In this document: positions 21,346 through 32,828 of the stretch, piece by piece
How positions within the stretch are numbered: position 1 is the stretch's first letter
Layout: every line of letters begins with the position of its first letter
From: Psococerastis gibbosa
Taxonomy: Eukaryota; Arthropoda; Insecta; Psocodea; Psocidae
Assembly (NCBI GenBank): GCA_963971405.1
Contig: OZ020487.1
Span: 43,993,039 to 44,057,038 of the forward strand
Direction of reading: 5' to 3'
DNA: 64,000 bases
The notes under the pieces: generated by a model
Database searches by the model: none
The model's input: only the letters and a program-made list of their open reading frames with translations
What the model was told of the DNA's origin: nothing
Made by a program: the position numbers and the translations under genes

Positions 21346-21846
21346 ACTTGTGCGTAAGTTACTCTGTAAACAGTCTTATCTCGATATTTAGCAGTAGATC
21401 AAGTTTGAATGTATTGTTTGTTTGAGCCAGGTGCCCGATTGTCGATTATGTCAGTTTAAACATGTACAAGGAAAGTCAACGACCATTCAATGTTAATTTT
21501 TTTTAAACCTTTTGCCTTATCCAGCCTAGAAAATAAAATATCAGTAATATTATCATAGGAAAACTTAAACTGAATTTTTGCATTAATGATAGTTCACTAT
21601 AGAAAATCTATTGTATCTTATCACAGTTTACGTGTTTTAGAAGGAGTTTCAAGAACATTTTTGTCAATATATGGTACGATTTTATTTTATACTTTACATG
21701 TATTGTATAGTTTAAAGGAAATATATATAGTATTGTAATATGGTTTCTGGAACGAGAATTTAATTAATTAGATCTCACGCCATGTTGTAACCGAGATTAG
21801 AGGATTTATAAAAATGTGGACTTCAGATGTTCAATAGATTAGGCCG
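21346..21846. other. No gene seen
   Basis: AT-rich flank of the transposase relic. At 21785-21835 a diverged repeat E piece (AACCGAGATTAGAGGATTTATA then AAAATGTGGACTTC) is present. Confidence 0.45.
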
Positions 21847-22463
21847 CAGCGGTTCCCAACCTTTTTGAACCGCGCCCCACCAACGGTTTGAAAATATTTT
21901 TCACACTCCACCCAAACATAAATGACAAATAACACCAGCAGTACTTTTTTTATAATTTAAAAATGTAAAATCACTAAACATTTCTTTCGTTAATTTTTCA
22001 AATATTTTTATATATATAGTTTATAGCGGCTATTGTATCAAGAATAAATTAATGCATGATAATACAATAATGGATGCTACGGATCAGCTGGAGGGACCAT
22101 GTGACAAATGAAAGAGTGCTAGACGCTATCGGGGAAGAAAGACAGTTAGTAGCCCAGATACGAATCAGGAGAGCGAAATGGATGGGGCATTTACTAAGGC
22201 ACGAAAATCTGGTACACACTATTATCGAGGGCACAGTAGAGGGAAATAACCGAAGAGGACGGCCGAAGAAGGAATTCATGGATCAAGTAAAAGAAGACGC
22301 AGGAGCAATATCATATCAAGAACTGAAGAGGAAGATCGAGGGCCGAGTAAACTGGAGGACGATATGCAGGGAGTTGCTGCCAACCAATCGCTAAGATTGT
22401 AACCTTAAGAAGAAGAGTACAATAATTGTCATCTCTTCGCGCCCCACCGGTTGGGAACCGCTG
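21847..22463. mobile_element. hAT element, non-autonomous, carrying a LINE fragment
   Basis: Ends are CAGCGGTTCCCAACC and GGTTGGGAACCGCTG, then (A)CCGCGCCCCACC and CGCGCCCCACCGG just inside. This is a classic hAT terminus. Both flanks contain GATTAG but an exact 8-bp duplication is not clear. The interior is filled by the LINE tail at 22074-22430, so the hAT itself would be only about 260 bp. Confidence 0.8.
22074..22430 (+). mobile_element. LINE 3' end, reverse transcriptase C-terminus (best copy)
   Basis: A single open frame of 106 codons begins MLRISWRDHVTNERVLDAIG, then EERQLVAQIRIRRAKWMGHL, LRHENLVHTIIEGTVEGNNR, RGRPKKEFMDQVKEDAGAIS and ends WRTICRELLPTNR with stop and an AAGAAGAAGA tail. 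This is the standard C-terminal 'W.D.VTNE.VL....E.R.L...I..R...W.GH.LRH..L...IIEG' of endonuclease/reverse-transcriptase LINEs. It is 5'-truncated, inserted in a hAT element, and still open, so fairly young. Confidence 0.9.
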
Positions 22464-23281
22464 GATTAGAGAATATAATTTTTTTTTTAGTTTCAACGCA
22501 TGTAAATTAGTGATGAAAATAAAGTACTAAATAAATTAAGATTGTATTGGCGTATTAAATGACAGTCATCTGGTGATTATACAGAATGTCAGAACTGCAG
22601 CTCTACTCTCAGAACTCAGAACAGATTCTATTCAAAACGAATCCACGTATTACTGTCTACTGGGAACAAAGCATCCCTTATGGAATGAGCATTATTACAG
22701 GCCTACATCTATTCGGGTGATTGCGCAGCGTTGAACCTGAAAAACTAGTCTTTTCTTCTGCAGAGCAATACAAAAGGAACAGGATTTCCTTCTCTTGACC
22801 TTCGTAAACGAGTTTGGAAATTTGACCTCTCCCACCACCTAGCCACCCTCAAACGACATACAGTACTATAATGGGGCAAAACAACCCACTGAGAGTCTAC
22901 GCCTGCGGACTGGTAGAGAATCCCCTTTCTTGACCACTGCTCCATTTTGAATGTTGGGGTCAGTGACATGCCACCCTACTGGTGAAGGTTAAGGTACCCA
23001 TTAGAGTTGAGTGGACCCAGTTTTGACACAAAATTTGATTCTAATTGACCGTGTAAGTATTAGGGATTGCTTATACCAGGGGTCAAGAACTTTTTTACAT
23101 GGAGCCAATTTTCACGGTTCTATTGTCTCACAACAAACCTTCTGAGAGCCATATACCATAATATATAGTTATATGTGTATATCATAAAAGCATTTTAACA
23201 TTTTAAAGCACAAAACCTTAGTAAGTATTAGCAGTAATTTTATTCATGTTTCTATATTTTTCTTCTTAGGAATCAGTCATA

Positions 23282-23628
23282 ATGAGGTTCATTTGTGACG
23301 TCATTTTCTAGATGGCAGCACCAGTTGCAATGATATCAAAGCGTTGATTTTTCCATAAGCCTCAATACTATTTTAAAATAATTTTTAATTACGTATTATT
23401 TTAAAGTGATATTTTTCTATAAATCATGGAGAATATATAGCCTATATTAAATTATATGCAGCGAAATAAGGTCCAGGCATAGTAAAAATATTATAAAAAA
23501 TATTAAAAGAATTAATTAGATGCTAAGAGGTTAGTTTTCACATGCAAACGGCGGCCATTTTGAATAATATGGATATCGGTTTGTCGTCAGCGAACCTAGT
23601 GACCAAAACTGTCCCTACAGAACCTCAT
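23282..23628. mobile_element. TA-type miniature element, 347 bp
   Basis: Ends are ATGAGGTTC and GAACCTCAT with TA on both sides (23280-23281 and 23629-23630). It is an inverted copy of 4570-4911. This copy shows the target site best. Confidence 0.75.
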
Positions 23629-24252
23629 TATTTATTTACTGCGGAAGAGTAGGCATCTAGCCATAGCCGAGTGGAGCCAGTCCAGAAGTCCTTCTGAGCC
23701 AGGGCCCCAGGAGTTCCCGAACCGTCGCCTACTGTATACCAGGGTCGTGCTGGGTACCATAGCGGGCGCGTGCAGAGCACCGAAGGGGCGCCACTTCGGT
23801 CCTCACTGCTGGTTTTATATTCACGAATTATAATGTGTTTTATAAGTTTAACTCCAAATTATTGAACTTAACTTTTATAGGGCCCACTCCCAACAAAGTT
23901 CACTAGGTTTCTATGTTCTCCTTCTCCCGATTTATCAATTTTTTTTTTCTTCGAAAACCAATGAAGGGCGCCTTTATGGTTTTTGAGCAATGCCACAGGG
24001 GGACGAATCCCCCTTTTAGCCCTTATGGCCAGAACAACCCTGTCCATACTTGTCAGGAAGAAAAACTTATTCAGCAAACACAGTACTCGTATATTATAAT
24101 CAGCGGAATTGGTGCATGGTTATTTTTATTACCAATGAGCCATTTAAGGCTTAAGCAGGCTTATGTCCATTCCATCAGGACGTTATTATTGTATAGGGTC
24201 CACCGGGAAAAAAACGTGGCACGACAGCCCAATGAGGTTCTAGGCCTGAGCA
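23629..24252. other. No gene seen
   Basis: Non-coding. GCCTTTATGG.TTTTGAGCAA at 23970 also appears inverted near 4110-4140 (GCTCAAAAACCATAATGGCG), with the neighbouring AAGGAGAACA/TGTTCTCCTTCTCCCGAT blocks, so a further low-copy repeat of about 150 bp is shared by 4110-4220 and 23900-24000. Confidence 0.5.
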
Positions 24253-24427
24253 CAGGGACGGATCCAGCCCATTTAGAGGGGGGGGGAAGTTGGGGGGTCA
24301 AAATAGAAGAAACATAATATATATATGCAGTATCGATTAAATAATAGCGTAATAAATTAACTTACAATAGATTTACTCAATTTGGGGGGAAGCTATCCCC
24401 CTGCCCCCCCCCCTGCATCCGTCCATG
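24253..24427. mobile_element. hAT-like poly-G MITE, about 175 bp
   Basis: Starts CAGGGACGGATCCAGCCCA, ends GCATCCGTCCATG, with G and C runs inside each end. It shares the AT core GCGTAATAAATTAAC with 18038 and, reversed, with 52366. A target duplication was not resolved. Confidence 0.65.
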
Positions 24428-24978
24428 ACCACTGCTATCAGCAACCATCGAGGCGACAGGGAATTCCCGAGGGAATTGCAAAGCGACCCAGAAAAACCAA
24501 AACAAATCCACGACACGGGACCGGTTGACAAAGGCGAAAAGCTGTAAATTCTGACAGGATCCCAGGCAGCTAAGATTATTGATGAAGGTCAGACTCAGGA
24601 CAACAACCCGCAGGTAGTCGCTAAAGATCCGACCGGCGACCATTCGAAGAACCTTTTCTAAAGAGAAATCAGGTATATTCTCACTTAAATGTGGATAAAT
24701 ACAATAGTCAGGTTTGCAGACATTGGGAATTTAGGCGATAAGCATTTCTGCATGAAAAAATTGCACTTTACTAACAAACATGCTGTCTTGGCCTGTTCGA
24801 ACTTGAGTTGCCCCCCTGGGGAGGTGCTGGTATGCAATATTTGAAACAACAAACCAGAAAAAGCAATGCAGGCACCTCTGATTAATTCTGATATAGTGCC
24901 CAAACCTCTCGGGAGCTTAAGACATAGTAGGGGAGAGAGGGGGGGGGGGATAATGCCGAAGAAAAAACTGTTTCTCGG

Positions 24979-25382
24979 TTAAGAGGATATGCTACGTAGA
25001 AAAATAGCACCCCAAAATTTGTTGTTTTTATTGACATTTTATTTTTTATTTAATTAACAAAGCATGTCATTAAAAATTTGGTTTATGGAAGTTGTAGAAG
25101 ACTGCTTCATGCATCATGTAATAGGAAATATTAAATTTTTTGGTACCTTAGTTCTTTCATAAATACCAGAACGGACAAAAATTATGCGTATTCTGGGATT
25201 TTTGGAAGAACTACAAAACCAAAAAGTAAAAATACCCGATTACATGATGAACGAAGTAGTCTTCTACAACTTCCATGAGCCAAATCTTTAATGACTTGCT
25301 TTGTTAATTAAATAAAAAATGAAATGTCCATAAAAACAACAAATTTTGGGGTGCTCATTTTCTACGTAGCATGTCCTCTTAA
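24979..25382. mobile_element. TTAA-site MITE, 404 bp, long arms
   Basis: Flanked by TTAA on both sides. Ends are GAGGATATGCTACGTAG and CTACGTAGCATGTCCTC, with arms of about 180 bp (AAAATTTGTTGTTTTTAT, GAAGTTGTAGAAGACT and their complements). TTAA target sites point to piggyBac-type mobilisation. A second copy is at 29343-29737. Confidence 0.85.
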
Positions 25383-25646
25383 TTAAATTAGATTGTGTGA
25401 GCATAGAGATGGGTAGAGAAGAAGGTGCAGCAAATCAGTTGATAGCGGAAGAAGAACCCGGGTGATTCGGGCACCAGTTAAATCCAGCCAAATAGTTTTG
25501 TTGCTCAATATAGCGAGACGCAAGGCTTTATTATGCGAAGCGCGAGGCACCGGGTCTAAAGTAAACGAAGAAGCCAAGGCAGGGGCAGACAGATGAATTT
25601 ACTGAATACATAGAGATGATTGATGTATAATGAATCAGCGGAGTCC

Positions 25647-25790
25647 GGGATAGTAGGCCGTGGTCGTTGCTGCTGAGCCTCCGAGATACAGTTTACGCAG
25701 TTCCACTGAAGATGTCGACCGCAGAAGTTGACGAAACGTTTGGAAGTACGCTTTCAGCACGACCACGGCCTATCATCCCGGTTTCATCAC
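25647..25790. mobile_element. Foldback relative of the GAAGATGTCGACC element
   Basis: Ends CCGGGATAGTAGGCCGTGG and CCACGGCCTATCATCCCGG are inverted repeats. The interior has CCACTGAAGATGTCGACC and GACGAAACGTTTGG, matching 19640-19910. Confidence 0.6.
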
Positions 25791-26104
25791 GTAACTCCGG
25801 CCGTGAAAGCCTTTGTAATTAGATACCTGTATCTTGTCTAAAGTGCGTCGCATGCCCCTCTGGTTAATTCTGATAGAGGACCCAACCAACCCCTGGGGAG
25901 TTTAAGACAGACGAGGGTTCAGGGGGGGGGGGCAGAAATAATGCAGAAGCAATAACGGTTTCTCAGTTAACTAAATTAGATTGAGTTCATGTAATAATGA
26001 TCGAGGGAAATTACGCGAATGAGCCAAGACAATGAGGCTGGTAGGAACAGCTGCGTGAAATTAAACCTCGCATGGCTAGGGGCTGCTTCCTGCCAATAGG
26101 TATA

Positions 26105-26275
26105 TTCTAACCTAGTTGGTTAAGTCGATTAAGAGCCGGGAGGTCTACGTTCGAGGCTGGATGTATAAGGAAAATTTTTTCCGCCTCTCTTGGTTTCACC
26201 CAACTACAAGGGGTTGCTTACTTTCGCTGATAGAAGAAAAGCAAGAATGGTGGGCATGTTGCAGACTAGCTTAAC
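26105..26275 (+). mobile_element. SINE-F single copy, tRNA-like head
   Basis: The head is CTAGTTGGTTAAGTCGATTA (A box) and GTCTACGTTCGAGGCTGG (B box), followed by AAAATTTTTTCCGCC and GGTGGGCATGTTGCAGACTA. It resembles the three array units at 7335-7985 and shows best that the family is tRNA-derived. Confidence 0.7.
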
Positions 26276-26429
26276 TTCTGAATAGAGCAGAGATCAAGAG
26301 AGAAGAACAGCAAGTGTTACATACTGCCTAAACCTACTGAAGCGCTCCCTGAGAGTTAATTATGTAACTATTTATTTTCTTCTGCTACTCAGTAGCTGTA
26401 GCTGAGGTCCTGACTCCTGAGGCAAATGT

Positions 26430-26615
26430 ATATAGAAGCCGAGTTGCAGGGCGACCTAGGAAGAGATTATCGGACCAGCTCTTCGAGGATCTGAGAACCT
26501 GCAGCATCCACTTGGACGCATGGAGGGAGTTGGCGGAGAATCGCGCGCTTTGGAGGGGCTTGGTGCGACAGGCGAGAGGTCCTCACGGGCCGATGGAACC
26601 ACCTTAAGTCAAAAT
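26430..26615 (+). mobile_element. LINE 3' end
   Basis: Encodes RVAGRPRKRLSDQLFEDLRT and DAWRELAENRALWRGLVRQA then RGPHGPMEPP and stop. This is the C-terminal 'GRPR.R..D....D......W.......R..WR.LV..A' pattern of LINE reverse transcriptases, a family different from 22074. Confidence 0.8.
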
Positions 26616-26867
26616 TTGCTGCTGACCTACACGCTTACTTCATTTTACCGCGCCTTATCCTCATGGAGGGTTGGCTGCACGACAGCAGCGTTTCCACAGC
26701 CCTGTTCTGGACGTCCTAGGTTGAACGCCCCAAACTTCCCATACCTCCGGCGATCTTTCTTCTCAACGTAAATTTCGGACTCCCCGACAGTCGGGGCCCG
26801 ACTACCTGGTGGTCTTCTTCCCTGTATCTCCCTGTTCATTACTCTTTCGATTAGATGGTCTTCGTCG

Positions 26868-26998
26868 CTTTCAGGTTCGAATCCCAAACTTGCTACATTT
26901 TCATGCCTTGCTTCGGAGGTCTCGGACCTCCCTAGGTGAGTGTAAGAAAGGGGAGCCCTAACTCCGCTAGGTTTGCTTGGTAATAGAATAGTTGTTTG
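26868..26998 (+). mobile_element. SINE-A partial copy
   Basis: Begins at the B box (GGTTCGAATCCC) and runs through TGCTACATTTTC, CTTGCTTCGGAGG, GAGTGTAAGAAAGG, CCTAACTCCGCTAGG. The head is missing. Confidence 0.7.
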
Positions 26999-27029
26999 CA
27001 ACGCCTGCTTTCAGCATTTCTGCTTTAAG

Positions 27030-27350
27030 CAACCCTGCCAGCCTGGCGGGGGGAGTGAGTCTGTTTGTTAACTTGAGGCACCCTAAGGGCAGGCTCTGTC
27101 ACCTCAGGGGAAAGTGGAGTTGACTGACAGGGTGGACCTCCTGATTATACTGGATTCCGAACCACTTGAGGAACAAGGTAAAGTCACACGATTAAATCGG
27201 AGGTGACCACGACTGACACGCACGTAGACTGACTGGTATAGTCTCAGCACGTTATCATGCCCCACCATGTTCCCCTGCCAACGCTGTGCACACTACCAAG
27301 TTTGCCGCAGTTTGAAACATACTCTGCTCTCATGGATTCAACATGGTAAG
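27030..27350 (-). mobile_element. SINE-C-like copy, longer subfamily
   Basis: The minus strand shares GTGGTTCGGAATCC-type blocks with SINE-C (here CCGAACCACTTGAGG and CACACGATTAAATCGGAGG on the plus strand). It has an extra region with GGGTGCCTCAAG and GACTGACTGGTATAG. A sister is at 51175-51405. No target duplication found. Confidence 0.6.
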
Positions 27351-28244
27351 GCCGTTAGAATAGAAAGTCATTATTTGCTTATTTATTTATCTGGGACTAC
27401 AAAACAACTGCTCATAATATATATAATGTAAGCAACCAAGTTGATGATGTCAGAGAATTTATAAACTACCTACGCAACAAAAGCAGTTGCCAGTTTCATC
27501 TCGTTGGAAAACATCCCGAAAGACTTGAAGCAAAAACTTCTCGGATGGGAAAAAAACGTAGAATCCAGTTTGTGGACTATTGATCCAGCCATTCACCCCC
27601 CAATGTTGCACTGAAATCTCAAATTTCCACAGTCTAAAATAACCATTACCCCATTTCATTTCCAAATGCATGCTTCGTCTTCTTTGCAAGCCCGCCAACT
27701 TAGTCCAAAAACAGCTTATTGGAATACCTCCGTTCAAGTCAGTTACATCCTTTTTCCCCGCAGTCTTTCTGCATATTGCAACTTGCACCCCTCATAAAAG
27801 TTTTCAAACATCAATTTGTTCTTAGTTGAAGGGTTTAGGGATGTAGATAGCATTATGGGTTGGGATTTTATTCGTTGTTTAATTGAAGGCGAACGCATGG
27901 GGTATTAGGCAAGCATAGATGTAGAATTTTCGCCGAAAGCTAAGGGTGCTTTCGGTGATGAGTCATAACCTTTACTGCCTCGTGTAATTTTTTGAAGGTC
28001 AGCAATGTAACTGTACAACCCTCGTGGTAGCATCATGGGGAATATCACTGACAAATTACTGTATGGGGAGGACAACCTTTACTTTTGATATAATAACTAT
28101 TGGGCCCGGGTCAATATTTGCAAAAAAAATTCAGTGACGGTGCACACGAAGGATACATTTTAAGAAAGATGTAATTAAATCTGAAGTATTTAAATTATTA
28201 AAAAAAAATTTCTTTAATGTTTTAAAATTAGAAGCTGTTTTAAA
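27351..28244. other. No gene seen
   Basis: Non-coding. A minus-strand frame of 109 codons at 27459-27788 is not similar to any family I know and is not supported as a gene. Confidence 0.4.
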
Positions 28245-28365
28245 TTAACAGGGGGCCCCAGCACGGGTCAATCCTATGGGGTCCCCCTACCACCTATTAA
28301 TGTAATATGCTCTGATATAATGCTGTAAAAAATTGTTATTACATTATTATTATTTATTGGACATG
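28245..28365 (+). repeat. Repeat R copy (GGGGGCCCCAGC)
   Basis: Matches 14803-14905 (AGGGGGCCCCAGC.CGGGT, AATCCTATGGGG, TAATGTAATATG, ATAATGCTGTAAA). Confidence 0.65.
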
Positions 28366-29342
28366 AGTGTGTTCGGCATATTCAAGGGGAAAGTGCAGAT
28401 TCCCCTAAGTGGATTATTGGGACCGGTCTGATTTGCCGGAGGGGGGAGGGGGGTTGAGGCTACGCCAGGGCCATGACCCGTCTGTAAATACGCCTTTGGA
28501 CACCCCCATACGCGTACTTTGGTGCACGCAAGACCAACCAGCCGCCAGGGTGTCCGCGGCCCAGTCCCCGTTCTATTTTTAGCACTAGATAGAATTATTA
28601 CATTAGTCATGTTTCACGTAATTATAATAATAATAAATTATATTTTTACATTCGATGTTACATTTTATTGGTGGTTCAGAGGGCACCATTATATTATTAA
28701 ACTCTTCGTTAGTAACTTAGTTAACTTAAGTAAGTAAACCCGACCATATTTTTATTTTATTTCAAGACCTATTGTTGATGTTCCGATGTTTTTTTTTATA
28801 GCGGGGGGAAGCGGGTTAGGCTAAAAAGGTTTGTAGTCCACAGATCTAGAATTTATTTAAGTGGTCCGCGGCAAATTTAAGTTTGAGAATCCCTGGGCTA
28901 TACTAAGCCGAAGGAATATTACAATACAGTCCTCGCATTGTAAAAGTACAGTTATACAATTTTAGATAGGCCTATACAAAAGCAGAACTTCACCTTAATT
29001 CCAGGCCTCAAACACCTCAAGAGCTTCTCCAAGATCACTTCAATGGGGGGAAAGAAAAAGTTGGCGAAGGGCTTCCGAAAAGTGAGCCCTCGAGGTGCCT
29101 GGCGACACGTAATACCCCGCGGGGCCTACTACCATGGTTCCTGCCAATGACGCAACTGCAGAGCCTTTGGTTAGCTTATGGGTCAGAGCACCCTGTCCGC
29201 CCCTCAATTAGCTTTCGGCATCCGTAGGTCTTTTTAAATTTGTTCCGCATAATAGAAGTACTTCCGTGCGGCGGACGAGGTAGGTTTTGCACTGTGTCAT
29301 TGGGCCCATTTTGTTCTTTTAGTTGAAAGTAATTTTTGTATA
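28366..29342. other. No gene seen; one possible hAT end
   Basis: At 28878-28897 the text AAGTTTGAGAATCCCTGGG looks like the right end of a hAT element, but no left end was found. The remainder is non-coding. Confidence 0.4.
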
Positions 29343-29737
29343 TTAAGAGGATATGCTACGTAGAAAAATAGCACCCCAAAATTTGTTGTTTTTATTGACA
29401 TTTTATTTTTTATTTAATTAACAAAGCATTTCATTAAAAATTTGGCTCATGGAAGTTGTAGAAGACTGCTTCATGCATCATGTAATAGGAAATATTAAAT
29501 TTTTGGTACCTTAGTTCTTTCATAAATACCAGAACGGACTAAAATTATGCGTATTCTGGGATTTTTGGAAGAACTACAAAACCAAAAAGTAAAAATACCC
29601 GATGCACGAAGTAGTCTTCTACAACTTCCATGAGCCAAATCTTTAATGACATGCTTTGTTAATTTAAAAAAAAAAAAAAAGTCCATAAAAACAACAAATT
29701 TTGTGGTGCTCATTTTCTACGTAGCATGTCCTCTTAA
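29343..29737. mobile_element. TTAA-site MITE, 395 bp
   Basis: Same family as 24979-25382, near identical in both arms, TTAA at each end. The right arm has an A-run where the other copy reads AATTAAATAAAAAATG. Confidence 0.85.
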
Positions 29738-31485
29738 GGTAGTTTTATATTTGTACTGGTAAAGTTTCAAACCAGTTAGACATATCGCTACTCGGGAAGA
29801 AAAGGACACAACTCTAAATCTATCAATTTACAGAAATTGAAGTTTAAAATTTTTTATAGTGGATTAGGCCACCTGACGGTATCCGCCAATTAGAAAACGA
29901 CACTGCCCTCGCGTGGAAAATTTCGATCATCACAAAGTTTACCTTATACTAAAGTATGAATAGGAAAGCAAAAACTGCAAAACCGGGCCTTGTAATTTTT
30001 TGAAGGTGTCCGAACATAAATTTTATGATACCAACTTAAGCAATGGTAGTCATAATTCACTATGCAATATGCAGTTAATAAATGACGGCATTGCTACTGT
30101 GTATAAGAAAAAATATTTGATTCCTAGAGGATATATTGATTTATACTAATTTACTCACTTTTATAAATGAAAAAATAAATGAAATATAAACACAGCAAAA
30201 CCGAACTCCATATCCTCTAATTTCGGTTATAACGAGGAGGTTACCTCTTCAACCAAAGTTAATTTAATGTCAGTGTTATATATACAATATAATACTACAA
30301 TGTAAACACAGCAAAGAAGTCCGTCGCCCTGGAATTTTGTTCCAGTACCGGACCTAATGAATAACGATTTATATTAGGTCCAGGAGAGCTGGCGATCGGA
30401 CAGGGCATGAAAAGGTCCATTTTGACCACACGGAGAGAAAAACACGTTTTTGGCAGTGGTTCAGGTGGACATGACAAAATACAATAGGTTAGGTATACCC
30501 TAGTCGAGCTATTGTACTTTAATACAAATAAAGAAGGTAATTTAACAGGTAGGTAAGACTCAGGTAGAGCCTTTGCATAAAAATGGTAGCCGACTGGCAG
30601 TTTTCTATGAGAAAGATGAGACATGCGCTGCCTGTATTGGCGAATTTAGGGGAGCCCCTCTCATTTTTAACCAATCTCTCGATACTTTTTTTTTTAAATA
30701 GATAGAATGATTTTTTTTTACATAAATAGATTCATTTAGAATTATGAGGTAAGTTCTAACTTGCCCCTCTCCCTACGCCAATAAAAATTCATAACTCCAC
30801 TTATTGTTGCCTGTCACTGGTCAAAGAAGACGTGACGTGGCAGTTAGCACAAGGAATTCAAAAAAATATTTGTGCCTGATGCAAATGCTATGAGTACCTC
30901 CTGGAGTCCTGTTATTCCGATGGAAATGGTGTACTTTGTTGTCAGATTCCACTGAATTCATGTAAATTGATAAATTTTAACCAAAGATAATTTTTTTCAT
31001 TTATTTATGTCGCATCGCTCCCAATACAGAACTCCAATTTGACCAAGTGATTTTATGCAATAATATTGACCTATGCCTGGATAGCATCTGACCTTGCATT
31101 GGGTCTGAATTATGGAACTTCGAACAATTTCATTTAAAAAAATCACCACCCTTTCCAAGCTGATTATATGATCCGGTAAAGGGTAAGTTGGACTTGCATT
31201 ACCTGTTGAGTTAATTATTAGGACTCTAATTGTACAATGACTGTGTGAGCCTCTAATGACTATTAACACCTAAAGCAATGCAGGTACAACTAACCCTTTT
31301 TTAAATAGTATTAACTTGCCATTAAACTTTACCAATAGATCATGAATATTCCAGTCCGTGACTATTTTTTAATGTCTGGTGTATGATGACATTAATAAAC
31401 GATACGACAGTACAACGATACTGTAACGCCCCGAAATGGTTAAGGGTGCACTACGAATGGGCAAGGAGTTCTCCAAGAAGACTAA
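29738..31485. other. No gene; repeat E tail inside
   Basis: At 30205-30305 a plus-strand repeat E tail is present (CCTCTAATTTCGGTTATAAC, GAGGAGGTTACCTCTTCAAC, TTAATTTAATGTCAGTG). Nothing else is recognised. Confidence 0.5.
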
Positions 31486-32202
31486 TTAAGGCCAAACCGG
31501 AGGGTTGTGGCCTTGACCGTTGAATACATAGAAATATAATAGAACTGGAGCGGCGGGAGTCAAAATATGCCTTACGAGGCACCCGTTAACCATAAGCCAA
31601 CTATCAGAGATAAGTATCAACGCAAAAAATATCAAAGTCTTAAATATTGCAGCATAGCAAAGCGGATACCTGGACCCGGTCAAAAACTCTGTAGCTTAGT
31701 AGTTAGCTTGTGCAGGCTATTTCCCCGCCGAATTGCGTACTTATCTTGTGCAGGCTACACTAGCAGCCACATTGATAACGGTCTCCAGCCACGGGATCGT
31801 TAAATATCCATTTTATAAACAAAGCCCCGCGTAATGTACCTGTTCCGTATTTGACTTGTATTATTTCAAATAATTGCAGTTTTACCTATTTCAGGCGTTT
31901 TACTGTCAAATTAGGTGTTGAGCTTCTGACTAAAGTGCATTTCATTACAAAAGTTGGAGGTTTTTCTTCCCTGTGGGGCACGTAAAATGTTCTAAAAGGT
32001 ATGTTTTTAATTGCTTCATGCACAAATTTTAGACCTAATGTATTTCAATTTTTGGTTTAGTCAATAGTGTAAGCATGTCTACGCGTATACTATACCCTTC
32101 TATCGATTTTTACTATGCCACTGCGGTTTAAAACATATATTAGGAACCCTCGGCAAAGAAATTTCCAGGCCAGTCACGTGACCCCCTCCGGTTTGGCCTT
32201 AA
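31486..32202. mobile_element. TTAA-site element with GGCCAAACCGGAGGG ends, 717 bp
   Basis: Perfect ends: TTAAGGCCAAACCGGAGGG and CCCTCCGGTTTGGCCTTAA. The TTAA target site again suggests a piggyBac-type element. The left interior (31530-31800) is also found at 61930-62175 (inverted) and 20150-20370 without ends. No transposase frame is visible. Confidence 0.8.
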
Positions 32203-32828
32203 CAAGTCAGAGGAGCCGAACTAAATGCTGTATATAGTGGTGGTTCAATCGCTTTATACATTAATGTTACATTAGACAGAGGCTGGTTCATTGTTAGAAT
32301 CTTAGGTAATCACACAATGGGATATACTATTATAACTATAGTGAGAGTCACACATAACCGGACGTACCATAAATATATGAATATACATACACACGGATAT
32401 CGTATAACTATAGGATATTACACGCCTTACCCCTTATGGGGAGTGTATTACAATACGACGAAATTCTTCCTGCCCATCTACCGAACACAGTTAGCCCGTC
32501 AGCAATCACGCCTACAAGGATAATACAGGAGAGGCTGAGGGAGAGCTATGTCAGTAAATTTGCAGTTTTTAATGAGCGGTGAAGAAAGAAAAGGAAGAAG
32601 GATGAAAGGAAGGAAGGAAAGGAAGTTATTAAGGTGATTAAGCTCTGTGGCCATTACTTAAAAATAAATGCATTAAAGAATGCAGCCCCCGAAACAAACT
32701 GCATACAGCACAGATTTTCAGAAGTGGAAACGTATTTTTGCATATTAGACCAACACATCAACAAATCACATAGACATGTTACAATACAATAATCGCATAG
32801 TTATGCAAGAAATGGAGAAAAAACTTAC
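32203..32828. other. Start of Tet intron 5; no exon seen
   Basis: Follows the CXXC exon donor. Holds a purine-rich patch (GAAGGAAGGAAAGGAAG near 32607). No further Tet exon was recognised here or further towards position 1. Confidence 0.45.

Noticed and set aside
27459-27788. A 109-codon minus-strand gene
   Set aside because: No family resemblance, no splice context and no repeat of the protein; most likely a chance frame.
28878-28897. A complete hAT element ending in AATCCCTGGG
   Set aside because: Only one end was found.
30295-30624. A 109-codon minus-strand gene
   Set aside because: It begins in ordinary intergenic DNA, runs into a repeat E tail and shows no recognisable domain.
1-32828. 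Tet dioxygenase exons
   Set aside because: I looked on the minus strand for the Cys-rich and Fe-binding segments and found none convincing. Short exons without a start codon could still be hidden, so absence is not proven.
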